64,000 nucleotides of DNA from DAOVFN01 sp964484305. GTDB taxonomy: Archaea; Aenigmatarchaeota; Aenigmatarchaeia; QMZP01. The notes under the pieces were generated by a model that was not told the DNA's origin, made no database searches, and saw only the letters and a list, made by a program, of their open reading frames with translations. The translations under genes and the position numbers were made by a program. The DNA is taken from the NCBI GenBank assembly GCA_964484305.1, contig CAZAEI010000004.1, positions 1 to 64,000 on the forward strand. Reading direction: 5' to 3'. Shown in pieces: positions 43,464 through 51,027 of this stretch. The first letter of the stretch is position 1. The number at the start of each line of letters is the position of its first letter.

Positions 43464-43586
43464 GCCTTCTTCAGCAGCAGTTTGAGGAGCAAGAAGAGAA
43501 CAGCGCAGATAAACGAGGTTCTGCTGAAAATCCTATGCCACAACTTATGCGTAGTGATTCAGGAAATTCATGAAATCTCACTTTAA
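43464..43586 (+). pseudogene. Transposase C-terminal remnant
   Basis: The codons encode SLRSKKRTAQINEVLLKILC followed by HNLCVVIQEIHE, the conserved end of IS4/IS5-type transposases (usually NEVLLK.LCHNI.VLI.E). There is no catalytic part. It lies 80 nt upstream of the caspase-like operon. Confidence 0.65.
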
Positions 43587-43595
43587 AGGCTGTCT

Positions 43596-43640
43596 TTTTA
43601 TATCTTATTTTTATAGTAAAATGGCATATAATAAATATCA
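43596..43640 (+). promoter_or_regulatory. Candidate promoter of the caspase-like operon
   Basis: TTTTTATATC (about 43596-43605) and ATATAATAAATA (43627-43638) are two TATA-like elements 30-70 nt before the first ATG (43667). Which one is used cannot be decided by eye. Confidence 0.35.
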
Positions 43641-43666
43641 GGCAATAATATCCCTAAGGTTGGCTC

Positions 43667-43846
43667 ATGTCAAAAGAGAAATTCATGAAGGCATACGCAA
43701 ATCTAATAACAGATGAAAGGGATGAAATCATAGTGGTGATAGATGGGAAAACATACACATGGAACAGAGCCTATGATGAAATTAAAAGCAACACCCAATT
43801 AGGTAAAAAGATACTTCAGAAATTGACTAAGATGGGAATAATTTAG
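43667..43846 (+). CDS. Small protein A of the caspase-like operon
   Basis: A 59-residue protein with IIVVIDGKTYTWNRAYDEIK and TQLGKKILQKL. It aligns by eye with the next gene product (IDGKTYTWNRAYDEIK... against GEKKPITVREMIEEVK..., LGKKIL against LGRKIV), so the two are probably paralogues. AAGG lies 10 nt before the ATG. The family is not recognised; an adaptor or inhibitor of the protease is my inference from position only. Confidence 0.65.
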   Translation: MSKEKFMKAYANLITDERDEIIVVIDGKTYTWNRAYDEIKSNTQLGKKILQKLTKMGII

Positions 43847-43855
43847 GTGATAATT

Positions 43856-44068
43856 ATGCCATACTCCAATGAAGAAAAAATCCTTATTATAGCGAGGCTT
43901 GAAACTTTGAACAAAGATTCCAAAATACTGCTTATGGGAGAAAAAAAACCCATTACCGTTAGGGAAATGATAGAAGAAGTGAAGCGGGATTCAGAGCTTG
44001 GAAGAAAGATTGTCAGAATTCAAATGTCTTATTTAAAGGCATTAGCAAGTGGCGGGATTGACTTATGA
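43856..44068 (+). CDS. Small protein B of the caspase-like operon
   Basis: A 70-residue protein with KILLMGEKKPITVREMIEEV and SELGRKIVRIQMSYLKAL. It begins 9 nt after the stop of small protein A with AGGTGAT just before, and its stop overlaps the protease ATG by 4 nt. Tight coupling implies the three act together. Confidence 0.7.
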   Translation: MPYSNEEKILIIARLETLNKDSKILLMGEKKPITVREMIEEVKRDSELGRKIVRIQMSYLKALASGGIDL

Positions 44069-44721
44069 CAAAGCATATTCTCTTGACAAGGCCATTGCAT
44101 GACATACCAACCAGCTATTTGCATTGCATATCTGGAGAACTTAAAAAAGAGATTGAAAGCGTGGGAGAGCATAAAGTTATAGATTTGCAGAAGGAAGATG
44201 CAGTAAGAAAAAAATTTGAAAAGGCTCTGGACAAAATTAACCCAAGATTGGTTGTTTTGCATGGTCACGGTTCATATGACTCTGTTATAGGCCAGAATGA
44301 AGTGATATTAGACAAAAATAATGTCTGCAAATTGAAATCCAAGATAGTTTATGCGGTTGTATGCGATGCAGCTCTTGATTTGGGGGAATCTGCAATAAAG
44401 AATGGGAACGCTGAAGCTTTTATCGGATACGACTCTGAATTTGTGATAATTGTAGACCCTCAGAAATCGGCCATTCCAATGAAAGACAAAAATTTCAGGC
44501 CATTCAAGGATGTCCATAAAATGCTGGTTTTGTCTTTAGTGTCTGGTTGTACCGTTTCTACGTCTTTAGACAGAACCAAAACTCATATGCGAAAATTAAT
44601 AAGAGAATATGGTGTTAGAGGTATCAAAGACAAATATGGAGATGCTCCCCTTATAAGATTTGGTTTGTTTTGGAATTTGCTGTGTTTGAAAAAGCATGGA
44701 AATGGGGATGCGGTCTTTTAA
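44065..44721 (+). CDS. Caspase/CHAT-like cysteine protease
   Basis: The 218-residue protein holds a caspase-type dyad: His68 in RLVVLHGHGSYD after a hydrophobic strand, and Cys100 in SKIVYAVVCDAALDLGESAI, followed by GNAEAFIGYDSEF, which matches the CHAT/caspase pattern of strand-His-Gly...strand-Cys...Ala-Gly-Ala. No membrane or signal segment is seen, so it is cytoplasmic. The gene is AT-rich and follows two small proteins in an overlapping operon. A protease effector in defence or regulated proteolysis is inferred. Confidence 0.7.
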   Translation: MTKHILLTRPLHDIPTSYLHCISGELKKEIESVGEHKVIDLQKEDAVRKKFEKALDKINPRLVVLHGHGSYDSVIGQNEVILDKNNVCKLKSKIVYAVVCDAALDLGESAIKNGNAEAFIGYDSEFVIIVDPQKSAIPMKDKNFRPFKDVHKMLVLSLVSGCTVSTSLDRTKTHMRKLIREYGVRGIKDKYGDAPLIRFGLFWNLLCLKKHGNGDAVF

Positions 44722-44914
44722 AATTCTGTTGCAAAACTCCTCTCTGTGTTGCAAAAGTCAGGCTGAATCTCCACTTATGCAACAAAGCCCCCACGACCGA
44801 AAGCTTTAAATACCCTTATGAATATATATTCAATATAAGATATGAATAAATATTCAAAACCGTCGGGTGCCTGCGAAAGCGGTGCATCTTGAAAAAGGTT
44901 TAGAGGTGATTAAT

Positions 44915-45277
44915 ATGCCATGGGGAGACAGAACAGGGCCTCAGGGTGCCGGCTCAATGACAGGCCGGGGAATGGGCTACTGTGCAGGCTATGCAGCCCC
45001 CGGATATGCAAACCAGGGGCCAGGCTTTGCAGGGGGCCGCGGATTCGGAAGAGGATTCGGCCGTGGTTTCGGCCGCGGAAGATTCTGGGGCGTTCCCGCT
45101 CAGCCCGTCCAGCCGGTCAGGTACGTGCCGGTCCAGGCCGGCCAGGTCCCTCAGTACACAAGAGAGGCTGAGCTTGCTGAGCTGAAGGCCGAGAAGGATT
45201 TCGCAGAGCGTGAGCTCGAGAGCATCAAGGCCAGGCTCAAAGAGTTGGAGAAGGCCGACTCCGGAAAGAAAAAGTGA
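44915..45277 (+). CDS. DUF5320-type Gly/Phe/Arg-rich protein
   Basis: The protein begins MPWGDRTGPQGAGSMTGRGM with YCAGYAAPG, the typical DUF5320 start, continues with GFGRGFGRG repeats and ends in a coiled coil (LAELKAEKDFAERELESIKA). It is regularly found with NifX-like, DUF134 and Mrp genes, as here. GAGGTGATTA precedes the ATG at 44915, so the earlier in-frame ATG at 44867 is less likely. Confidence 0.8.
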   Translation: MPWGDRTGPQGAGSMTGRGMGYCAGYAAPGYANQGPGFAGGRGFGRGFGRGFGRGRFWGVPAQPVQPVRYVPVQAGQVPQYTREAELAELKAEKDFAERELESIKARLKELEKADSGKKK

Positions 45278-45284
45278 TAAAGCA

Positions 45285-45635
45285 GCGATACAAATAACCA
45301 ACAAGTTGCATAGTTGATGCAGCAGTGCATGCTGGCTTGCATTGATTGAACAGGCCAGATTTTGCATTAAGAGCCAATATAGATAAGCAGGTGCAGNNNN
45401 NNNNNNNNNNNNNNNNNNNNNNNNNNNNNNNNNNNNNNNNNNNNNNNNNNNNNNNNNNNNNNNNNNNNNNNNNNNNNNNNNNNNNNNNNNNNNNNNTTGA
45501 TTGAACAGGCCAGATTTTGCATTAAGAGCCAATATAGATAAGCAGGTGCAGTAGTGCATGCCGTCGCTCTTGTGCCCTGTAAGGGTATGCGACGGACTTT
45601 GCACGAAGAGCCAATATAACCAAGAGTTGGAGGGA
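45285..45635 (+). repeat. Tandem leader repeats around a sequence gap
   Basis: The 55-nt stretch 45342-45396 is identical to 45497-45551. Each unit combines GTGCATGC, a hairpin (CTGGC...GCCAG, or CCGTCGC...GCGACGG at 45560-45594), TTTGCA and AAGAGCCAATATA. The last unit ends at the DUF134 ATG. The gap between copies shows that the assembler could not resolve the array; the number of units is unknown. Confidence 0.8.
45397..45496. other. Assembly gap (100 N)
   Basis: Exactly 100 N, a conventional placeholder. It sits inside a tandem repeat. Real length is unknown. Confidence 0.99.
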
Positions 45636-45636
45636 T

Positions 45637-46020
45637 ATGCCGAGACCGAGGATGTTCAGGAGGGTCTTCTTTGAGCCAGGGGTGACCTATTTCAAGCCGG
45701 CCGGGGCCAGGATGGCCGGGCTGGCCGAGACAGTCCTGACAGTGGACGAGTTCGAGGCCATCAGGCTCAAGGACCACGAGGATATGGGCCAGACAGAGGC
45801 GGCCAGGAAGATGGGGATATCCCAGCCAACCTTCCAGAGGGTGTACGAGTCGGCCAGGAAGAAGATAGCCGATGCCCTGGTCAATGGCAAGGCCATAAGG
45901 ATAGAGGGAGGCCACTACAGGTTCATGGGCCAGCCCGGGAGGGGCCTGGGAAGGGGTCCCGGTGCAGGGCCCGGGCTTGGCCGGGGAGGCCCGGGCAGGG
46001 GAAGGGGATTTGCAAGATAG
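45637..46020 (+). CDS. DUF134 DNA-binding protein
   Basis: The 127-residue protein has the DUF134 sequence: MPRPRMFRRVFFEPGVTYFK, LTVDEFEAIRLKDHEDMGQT and a sigma-like helix-turn-helix AARKMGISQPTFQRVYESA. A Gly/Arg/Pro-rich tail ends it. DUF134 proteins are presumed regulators of the NifX/Mrp cluster that follows. Confidence 0.9.
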   Translation: MPRPRMFRRVFFEPGVTYFKPAGARMAGLAETVLTVDEFEAIRLKDHEDMGQTEAARKMGISQPTFQRVYESARKKIADALVNGKAIRIEGGHYRFMGQPGRGLGRGPGAGPGLGRGGPGRGRGFAR

Positions 46021-46038
46021 ATTTGTGAGGTGATTTGA

Positions 46039-46197
46039 ATGGATATGAAAGGAAGAGGCAGGATGGGAGGCACTGCCATGGGACCCGGAGGAGGGTGTGT
46101 GTGCCCGAAGTGTGGCTACGCAGGCCCGCACCAGAGAGGGGTCCCGTGCTTTGAGCAGAACTGTCCCAAGTGCGGAACCAAGATGGCAAGAGGCTAG
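46039..46197 (+). CDS. Small zinc-ribbon/rubredoxin-like protein
   Basis: A 52-residue frame with Gly-rich start (GRGRMGGTAMGPGGG) and CVCPKCGY...VPCFEQNCPKCGTKM, giving CxCxxC and CxxxxCxxC. AGGTGATTTG precedes the ATG. Similar small metal-binding proteins occur in the same cluster in other genomes. It is below usual length cut-offs but well supported. Confidence 0.75.
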   Translation: MDMKGRGRMGGTAMGPGGGCVCPKCGYAGPHQRGVPCFEQNCPKCGTKMARG

Positions 46198-46203
46198 AGT
46201 GGA

Positions 46204-46698
46204 ATGAAGGCCAGAGGCGAAGGAATGGATTCAAAGAAGGATTCAGGCCAGGGAGGGGCAGAGGGAAGAGGAACCAGGCAGGGTCCAGTAAAGAGCATGA
46301 GGAAGACCCTGAATGCATTCAGCCAGATGATTCCCATAATAATCGGGGTTCTGCTCCTGATTTCCCTGGCAACGGCCGCTGTGCCGAAGGAGTTCTATTC
46401 ATCAGTGTTCACCGGGAATGAGATTCTGGATTCGCTTATAGGGGCGGTGTTCGGGAGCCTTGCGGCAGGGAATCCCGTAACAAGCTATGTCATAGGCGGT
46501 GAGCTCCTCCTCAGGGGAATCTCCCTTGTCGCAATAGCGGCGTTTATCCTGGCGTGGGTGACTGTCGGGGTTGTGCAGTTCCCTGCAGAGAGCATGATAC
46601 TTGGAAGGGGTTTTGCCTTTAAGAGGAATCTAGTGAGCTTCCTTATGTCCATTGTGATTGCATGCCTGGTTGTGTTTAGCCTGGGGGTGCTGGGATGA
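46204..46698 (+). CDS. Permease, first half (DUF318-like)
   Basis: A 30-residue hydrophilic start leads to TM segments QMIPIIIGVLLLISLATAAV, AAGNPVTSYVIGGELL and ISLVAIAAFILAWVTVGVVQ, with FPAESMILGRGFAFKRN. These are the elements of UPF0718/DUF318 permeases. Its stop overlaps the next gene by 4 nt, and that gene encodes the second half, so the transporter is a split heterodimer. Confidence 0.72.
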   Translation: MKARGEGMDSKKDSGQGGAEGRGTRQGPVKSMRKTLNAFSQMIPIIIGVLLLISLATAAVPKEFYSSVFTGNEILDSLIGAVFGSLAAGNPVTSYVIGGELLLRGISLVAIAAFILAWVTVGVVQFPAESMILGRGFAFKRNLVSFLMSIVIACLVVFSLGVLG

Positions 46699-47276
46699 AG
46701 GCAAAGGCCGGAGGGAAGGAGGGAAGGCCTGAGGGAATGTCAGGAGGGGCAGGCATGGGAAAACCCGGGGGCAGGATAGGAACCGGCATGAAATTCCTCC
46801 TGGTGTCATGCCTTGTGTATGTGGTTGCGTATGTTGCCAGCCCAGAACTGGCCCTGTCAGCCATCTCTGTATTTCTGAGGATGGTTGTTAACATACTCCC
46901 TGCCCTGGCGCTTGTGCTCGGGATGATGTTTGCAGTGAACCTGCTCCTTGAGCCCGGCAAGATTGCCAGGTACCTGGGGAGGGAATCCGGGGCCAAGGGG
47001 TGGCTTATTGCAATCGGGGGAGGGATATTGTCTGCGGGGCCGATATATGCGTGGTATCCCATGCTCGCTGAGCTCAGGAAGCACGGAATGAAGGATTCCC
47101 TGATAGCGGCCTTTCTCTACAACAGGGCGGTCAAGATACCGCTGATTCCCATCATGGTGTATTACTTTGGCTGGATTTTTACGGCAATCCTAACGATTTA
47201 TATGCTTGCCTTTTCAGTTATAAACGGGTTCATTGTAGGATTCAAGAGAGGTGAAAGGAATGATAATAGTGGTTAG
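46695..47276 (+). CDS. Permease, second half (DUF318-like)
   Basis: After a Gly/Lys-rich start the 193-residue protein has four helices: KFLLVSCLVYVVAYVASPEL, NILPALALVLGMMFAVNLLL, IAIGGGILSAGPIYAWYPML and the last hydrophobic stretch. It has GRESGAKGWLIAIGGGILSA and FLYNRAVKIPLIPIM like the DUF318 permease C-terminal half. Its substrate, perhaps a metal or sulfur species, is not shown. Confidence 0.72.
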   Translation: MKAKAGGKEGRPEGMSGGAGMGKPGGRIGTGMKFLLVSCLVYVVAYVASPELALSAISVFLRMVVNILPALALVLGMMFAVNLLLEPGKIARYLGRESGAKGWLIAIGGGILSAGPIYAWYPMLAELRKHGMKDSLIAAFLYNRAVKIPLIPIMVYYFGWIFTAILTIYMLAFSVINGFIVGFKRGERNDNSG

Positions 47277-47694
47277 CTCGGCGGGAAAGGAGATGGACAG
47301 CCAGGTTGACGTGAGATTCGGGAGATGCCCGTATTTCATGGTGGTTGAGGTTGAGGGAAAGGAGATAAAGGGCCACAGGGCTGTCGAGAACACCTCTGCG
47401 CAGCAGATGGGCGGCGCGGGAATGACTGCCGCACAGGCTGTTGCCGAGCTCAAGGCGGATGCGGTCATAACGGTGAACATGGGCCCCAGGGCATTCATAG
47501 TTTTCAAGCAGCTCGGGATAGACATGTATCTGGGCACCGGAACGGTAAGGAAGGCCGTGGAGGACTTCGTTGCCGGGAGGCTCAAGAAGGTCGGGGGCGC
47601 GACAGGGCCGGGGCACATGGGCATGCCAGGGTTCGGGCCGGGAGGCGGAACGGGCAGCGGCCCCGGAAGGGGTATGGGAGGGGGGCAGACATGA
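47260..47694 (+). CDS. NifX/NifB-like dinitrogenase cofactor protein 1
   Basis: The 110-residue fold of NifX is clear: FGRCPYFMVVE, NTSAQQMGGAGMTAAQAVAE and VITVNMGPRAFIVFKQLGI, with a Gly-rich tail of 35 residues. Such proteins carry Fe-S or FeMo-type cofactors. ATG 47260 is 9 nt downstream of a GTG and fits AGGTGAAAGGA. Confidence 0.85.
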   Translation: MIIVVSSAGKEMDSQVDVRFGRCPYFMVVEVEGKEIKGHRAVENTSAQQMGGAGMTAAQAVAELKADAVITVNMGPRAFIVFKQLGIDMYLGTGTVRKAVEDFVAGRLKKVGGATGPGHMGMPGFGPGGGTGSGPGRGMGGGQT

Positions 47695-48023
47695 TAATAG
47701 CAATGCCTGTGCTTGATGACAAGGGAAGGGAATCCAGGATAAGCATGCACTTCGGGCATAATCCCCTGTTCGCGGTATGCGACACGGAGAAGGGAGATGT
47801 CACTGTAGTTGATATAGGGGGCCACGGCCAGGGATGCACCCCGGTGGAGGGGCTAAAGAAATATAAACCCGACCTGATATATACAATAGACATAGGCGGC
47901 AAGGCCATGCTCCTGCTGAAACAGATGGGAATCGGGATAAAGACAGGCAAGTTCATGACAGTGGGAGAGGTTCTGGAAAACCTTGACAGGCTCGGGGAGC
48001 TTGATGAAGGCTGCGGCCGATGA
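47691..48023 (+). CDS. NifX/NifB-like dinitrogenase cofactor protein 2
   Basis: A 110-residue NifX domain: ESRISMHFGHNPLFAVCDTE, GHGQGCTPVEGLKKYKPDLI and IGGKAMLLLKQMGIGI. It overlaps the first NifX gene by 4 nt. Two tandem NifX proteins suggest a heterodimer or carriers for two steps. Confidence 0.85.
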   Translation: MIIAMPVLDDKGRESRISMHFGHNPLFAVCDTEKGDVTVVDIGGHGQGCTPVEGLKKYKPDLIYTIDIGGKAMLLLKQMGIGIKTGKFMTVGEVLENLDRLGELDEGCGR

Positions 48024-48030
48024 GGGTTCT

Positions 48031-48423
48031 ATGGATGAAGAGATAATGGAAATCAGAGAGAGGAGGATGAAGGAATTTATGGAAAAGAAGGAATTCCCTG
48101 AAAAGCCCATCGAGGTCAAGGACAACGATTTCGATGAGACCATCGGGAAGTATCCCCTGGTTGTGGTGGATTTCTGGTCAGTGTTCTGCCCTCCCTGCAG
48201 GCTTATAGAGCCTGTGCTGGAGGAACTCGCAAGGGAGCTCCATGGCAGGGCCGTTTTCGGGAAGGTCTGTGTGGACCAGGAACGGCTGATGGCATCCAAG
48301 TTCGGGATAACAGCCATCCCCACGCTGCTGGTCTTCAGGGGCGGGAAGCTTGCTGACATGATTATCGGCTATGCCCCCAAGGATGTTCTTCTGGGCAAGC
48401 TGAAGAAGCATCTCGGTGAATAA
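48031..48423 (+). CDS. Thioredoxin with CPPC active site
   Basis: The sequence has VVVDFWSVFCPPCRLIEPVL and the cis-Pro loop FGITAIPTLLVFRGGKLAD; an N-terminal helix of 35 residues precedes the fold. CPPC instead of CGPC suggests a shifted redox potential. Its position in the cluster suggests it keeps cluster cysteines reduced. I used ATG 48031; 48004 is in frame. Confidence 0.88.
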   Translation: MDEEIMEIRERRMKEFMEKKEFPEKPIEVKDNDFDETIGKYPLVVVDFWSVFCPPCRLIEPVLEELARELHGRAVFGKVCVDQERLMASKFGITAIPTLLVFRGGKLADMIIGYAPKDVLLGKLKKHLGE

Positions 48424-48435
48424 AGAGGGACTGTC

Positions 48436-48834
48436 GTGGAGGTCAGGAATTTTCTGAAAGGGGAGAACGTGATTGCCGTGGTCGGGGCCACGGTCAATCC
48501 GGAGAAATGGGGATATAAGATTTACAAGACCCTCAGTGGGGTCTTTCCCAGGGTCTATGCCGTAAACCCGAGGTATAGGGAGATCCTGGGGGATAAATGT
48601 TATCCCGGCCTCAAGTCCCTGCCCGAAAGGCCTGACACGGTCATAACGGTTGTACCCCCCAGGGTCACGGAGGGAGTAGTGAAGGCCTGCAGGGAGCTGG
48701 GAATCAGGAAGGTGTGGATGCAGCCGGGCTCAGAGTCCAGGGAGGCCATAGGGTTCTGCGACAAGAACGGCATTGGGTGCATGTCCAATGCATGCTTTGT
48801 GGTTGATGGTCTCAAGAAGGGGTTCATGAAATGA
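48436..48834 (+). CDS. CoA-binding protein (COG1832-like)
   Basis: The 132-residue protein has the succinyl-CoA-synthetase-like Rossmann domain: VIAVVGATVNPEKWGYKI, PRVYAVNPRYREILG, DTVITVVPPRVTEGVVKACR and VWMQPGSES. It starts at GTG. It binds CoA or a nucleotide; role in the cluster unknown. Confidence 0.88.
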   Translation: MEVRNFLKGENVIAVVGATVNPEKWGYKIYKTLSGVFPRVYAVNPRYREILGDKCYPGLKSLPERPDTVITVVPPRVTEGVVKACRELGIRKVWMQPGSESREAIGFCDKNGIGCMSNACFVVDGLKKGFMK

Positions 48835-48845
48835 GGTGATTTTGA

Positions 48846-49730
48846 ATGAGGACGATAGCGGTTACAGGGGGGAAGGGGGGAACTGGCAAGTCCACCATTG
48901 CGGCCTCCCTGGCAGTGGTGATGGCCGGGGAGAGTAAGGTCCTTCTGGCTGATGCGGATGTGGAATGCCCCAATGACCACCTCATCCTTTCTGTCAAAAG
49001 GAAGAAGCTCAGGGATGTCTACCAGCCCATACCGGAATGGGACTTCTCGAAGTGCACGAAGTGCGGGAAGTGCGCCACGGTCTGCAAGCAGAACGCCATC
49101 GTGGCCGTGGAGGGCAGGTATCCTGCCTTTGTACCTGACCTCTGCATAGGATGCAAGGCCTGCATGGTTGCCTGCCCCGTAGGGGCGATAGGGATGGGCA
49201 GGAAGAAGATAGGCACAATCTTCAGTGGCCGCGGATATGGTGTCGACCTTATCTCAGGGGAGCTGAAGCTCGGGCAGCTGGCATCCGGGGAAATCGTGGT
49301 GGAGACCCGGAAGGCCTCTGAGGAGGTTGCAGGAAAGAAGGGCTCTGACCTTGTGCTCGTGGACTCGTCCGCTGGCGTGGGCTGCCCGGTCATAGCCTCT
49401 ATACAGGGCTCTGACTTCGTGGTGGCTGTCACAGAGCCGACACCCTCGGCCCTGCATGACCTCAAGAGGGTCCTGTACATAGCGGATCACTTCGGGATTC
49501 CCAAGGGCCTGGTCCTGAACAAGTCTGACCTTGACAGGGGCTTTGCCAGGAAGATGGAGGCCTTTGCCAGAAAGGCCGGAATCCCCGTGCTGGGAAGGAT
49601 ACCCTACAGGAAGGATTTCGTGGAGTCCACTGTAAAGATGAAGCCCGTGGTGGCCCATAACAAGGATTACGAGGGCATATTCCAAGGGATAGCAGAGAAG
49701 ATTACTGCTTCTCTAGGAAAAGGTCCCTGA
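48846..49730 (+). CDS. Mrp/MinD-type ATPase with ferredoxin insertion
   Basis: The N-terminus holds the deviant Walker A GGKGGTGKST. A 4Fe-4S ferredoxin domain is inserted at residues about 60-120 (CTKCGKCATVC...CIGCKACMVACPVGAI). The ATPase core then resumes with LVLVDSSAGVGCPV and VVAVTEPTPSALHDL. These MinD-superfamily proteins are thought to assemble or transfer Fe-S clusters. It ends the cluster and overlaps the convergent gene by 29 nt. Confidence 0.9.
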   Translation: MRTIAVTGGKGGTGKSTIAASLAVVMAGESKVLLADADVECPNDHLILSVKRKKLRDVYQPIPEWDFSKCTKCGKCATVCKQNAIVAVEGRYPAFVPDLCIGCKACMVACPVGAIGMGRKKIGTIFSGRGYGVDLISGELKLGQLASGEIVVETRKASEEVAGKKGSDLVLVDSSAGVGCPVIASIQGSDFVVAVTEPTPSALHDLKRVLYIADHFGIPKGLVLNKSDLDRGFARKMEAFARKAGIPVLGRIPYRKDFVESTVKMKPVVAHNKDYEGIFQGIAEKITASLGKGP

Positions 49731-50178
49731 AGCCTTCTGTGAGGGATACTAAATTGGTCTTGCCGTTTGGCCTCTTTTCTATCAGGTTTCTTGCCTTCAT
49801 CCTTTCCAGTGTTCTGAAAAGCTTCACCTTGGAGATGCCGGTGAGGGCAGTGAGTCTTGCCTGGGAGAGCTCTCCCCTGCTGTCTGTCAGGATTTTCAAT
49901 ACCCTTGCTTCGTTCTCTCCAAAGAGGTTCAGGAGAAGTTCTCTGTCTGGTTTTGAGTGACTTCTCTCAAGCTTGGGTGTAAAGAGGTAATAAACAAGCG
50001 TTCCTATAAACAGTCCTGTGGAGCCCACGAAGGGTATGAAGAACGGCAGGGGAATCAGGCAACCGCAGACATCTCCGGACTCTATCGTAACCTGGACGTA
50101 GAGGGACGTGACCGAGATTACAAAGACGAATACCGAGAGCACAAGTATGCCGAAAACTATCTTTCTCGAACCGTTCAT
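49702..50178 (-). CDS. Membrane-anchored winged-helix transcription regulator
   Basis: Two N-terminal helices (VFGILVLSVFVFVISVTSLY and FFIPFVGSTGLFIGTLVYYL) place the protein in the membrane. The C-terminal 75 residues are a winged helix of the MarR/IclR type: VLKILTDSRGELSQARLTAL and LERMKARNLIEKRPNGKT. It is divergent from the thioredoxin-fold gene at 50238 and may control it. Confidence 0.8.
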   Translation of the reverse strand: MNGSRKIVFGILVLSVFVFVISVTSLYVQVTIESGDVCGCLIPLPFFIPFVGSTGLFIGTLVYYLFTPKLERSHSKPDRELLLNLFGENEARVLKILTDSRGELSQARLTALTGISKVKLFRTLERMKARNLIEKRPNGKTNLVSLTEGFRDLFLEKQ

Positions 50179-50237
50179 AGTATCGGTTTCATATTTTGAA
50201 ACTTAAGTTTATATATGGTTTCAGGTTATTAAATACC

Positions 50238-51023
50238 ATGAAACCCATATTTCCACTGGCCATGATGCTGATATTGCTGGGAGCCATACCACTTGCATCA
50301 GCCCAAGTCAGGGTTTGCGCGGTATATGTCACAGGCATAGGATGCTCAAACTGCGCTGTCACAGACCCTGTCGTAACATCAGGCCTCACTGCGAAGAATC
50401 CGGATTATATTGTCATAGAATACGAGATATTCCACAGGAACGCTGACAACTATATGACAGCCGAGGACTACTTTAATAATTATGCGCCGTCGGGCGTGCC
50501 TCATGGTGTTCCCTTCCTGATACTGGGTGACGGCAATTCCTATATAGGGAGATCTGAGGTTCTGGGGACCGAGGGCGTGATTGTGGACATGATATCAAAC
50601 GACTGTCCCATGCCTGACGGCTCCTCTGTGGAATTTGAGAGTCTGGACATAACTGCACTGTCCGGAGAACCCAACATATGGTCCAAGAACAGGGTCCTGG
50701 TTTCTGAAGGGGGTGGCGGTGATAATAATCTGCTGAGGGACCTTATATTTGAAGAGGACATAACGGACCTTCTGAAGGGCATGGGTTATGAAGAGGTTTC
50801 GACCGTGCCTGTTCAGATTTCAGGGAGCCAGGTTAATTTTGAGCACGCCGTCCGTCTGGACGGATGGATATTCCAGTGGAATGGTGAAGGCCTTGATGGC
50901 AACAACTCCGGAGACAATGGAGGAAACGGCAATGCACAATATGCTGTATCCCTCTATTCAGTAGCAGCTGTTCTGGTCATAGTGGTTGTTGGGTTGTTTG
51001 TTTACTTTGCCAGGTTCAGGTGA
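50238..51023 (+). CDS. Exported thioredoxin-fold protein with CSNC motif
   Basis: A signal peptide (MKPIFPLAMMLILLGAIPLA) precedes a thioredoxin-like domain with VCAVYVTGIGCSNCAVTDPV and cis-Pro GVPHGVPFLILGDG. A Gly/Asn linker and a C-terminal membrane helix (VSLYSVAAVLVIVVVGLFV) follow. It is a membrane-tethered thiol-disulfide protein outside the cell. The next gene encodes a CcdA-like transporter of electrons. Confidence 0.8.
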   Translation: MKPIFPLAMMLILLGAIPLASAQVRVCAVYVTGIGCSNCAVTDPVVTSGLTAKNPDYIVIEYEIFHRNADNYMTAEDYFNNYAPSGVPHGVPFLILGDGNSYIGRSEVLGTEGVIVDMISNDCPMPDGSSVEFESLDITALSGEPNIWSKNRVLVSEGGGGDNNLLRDLIFEEDITDLLKGMGYEEVSTVPVQISGSQVNFEHAVRLDGWIFQWNGEGLDGNNSGDNGGNGNAQYAVSLYSVAAVLVIVVVGLFVYFARFR

Positions 51024-51027
51024 GATT

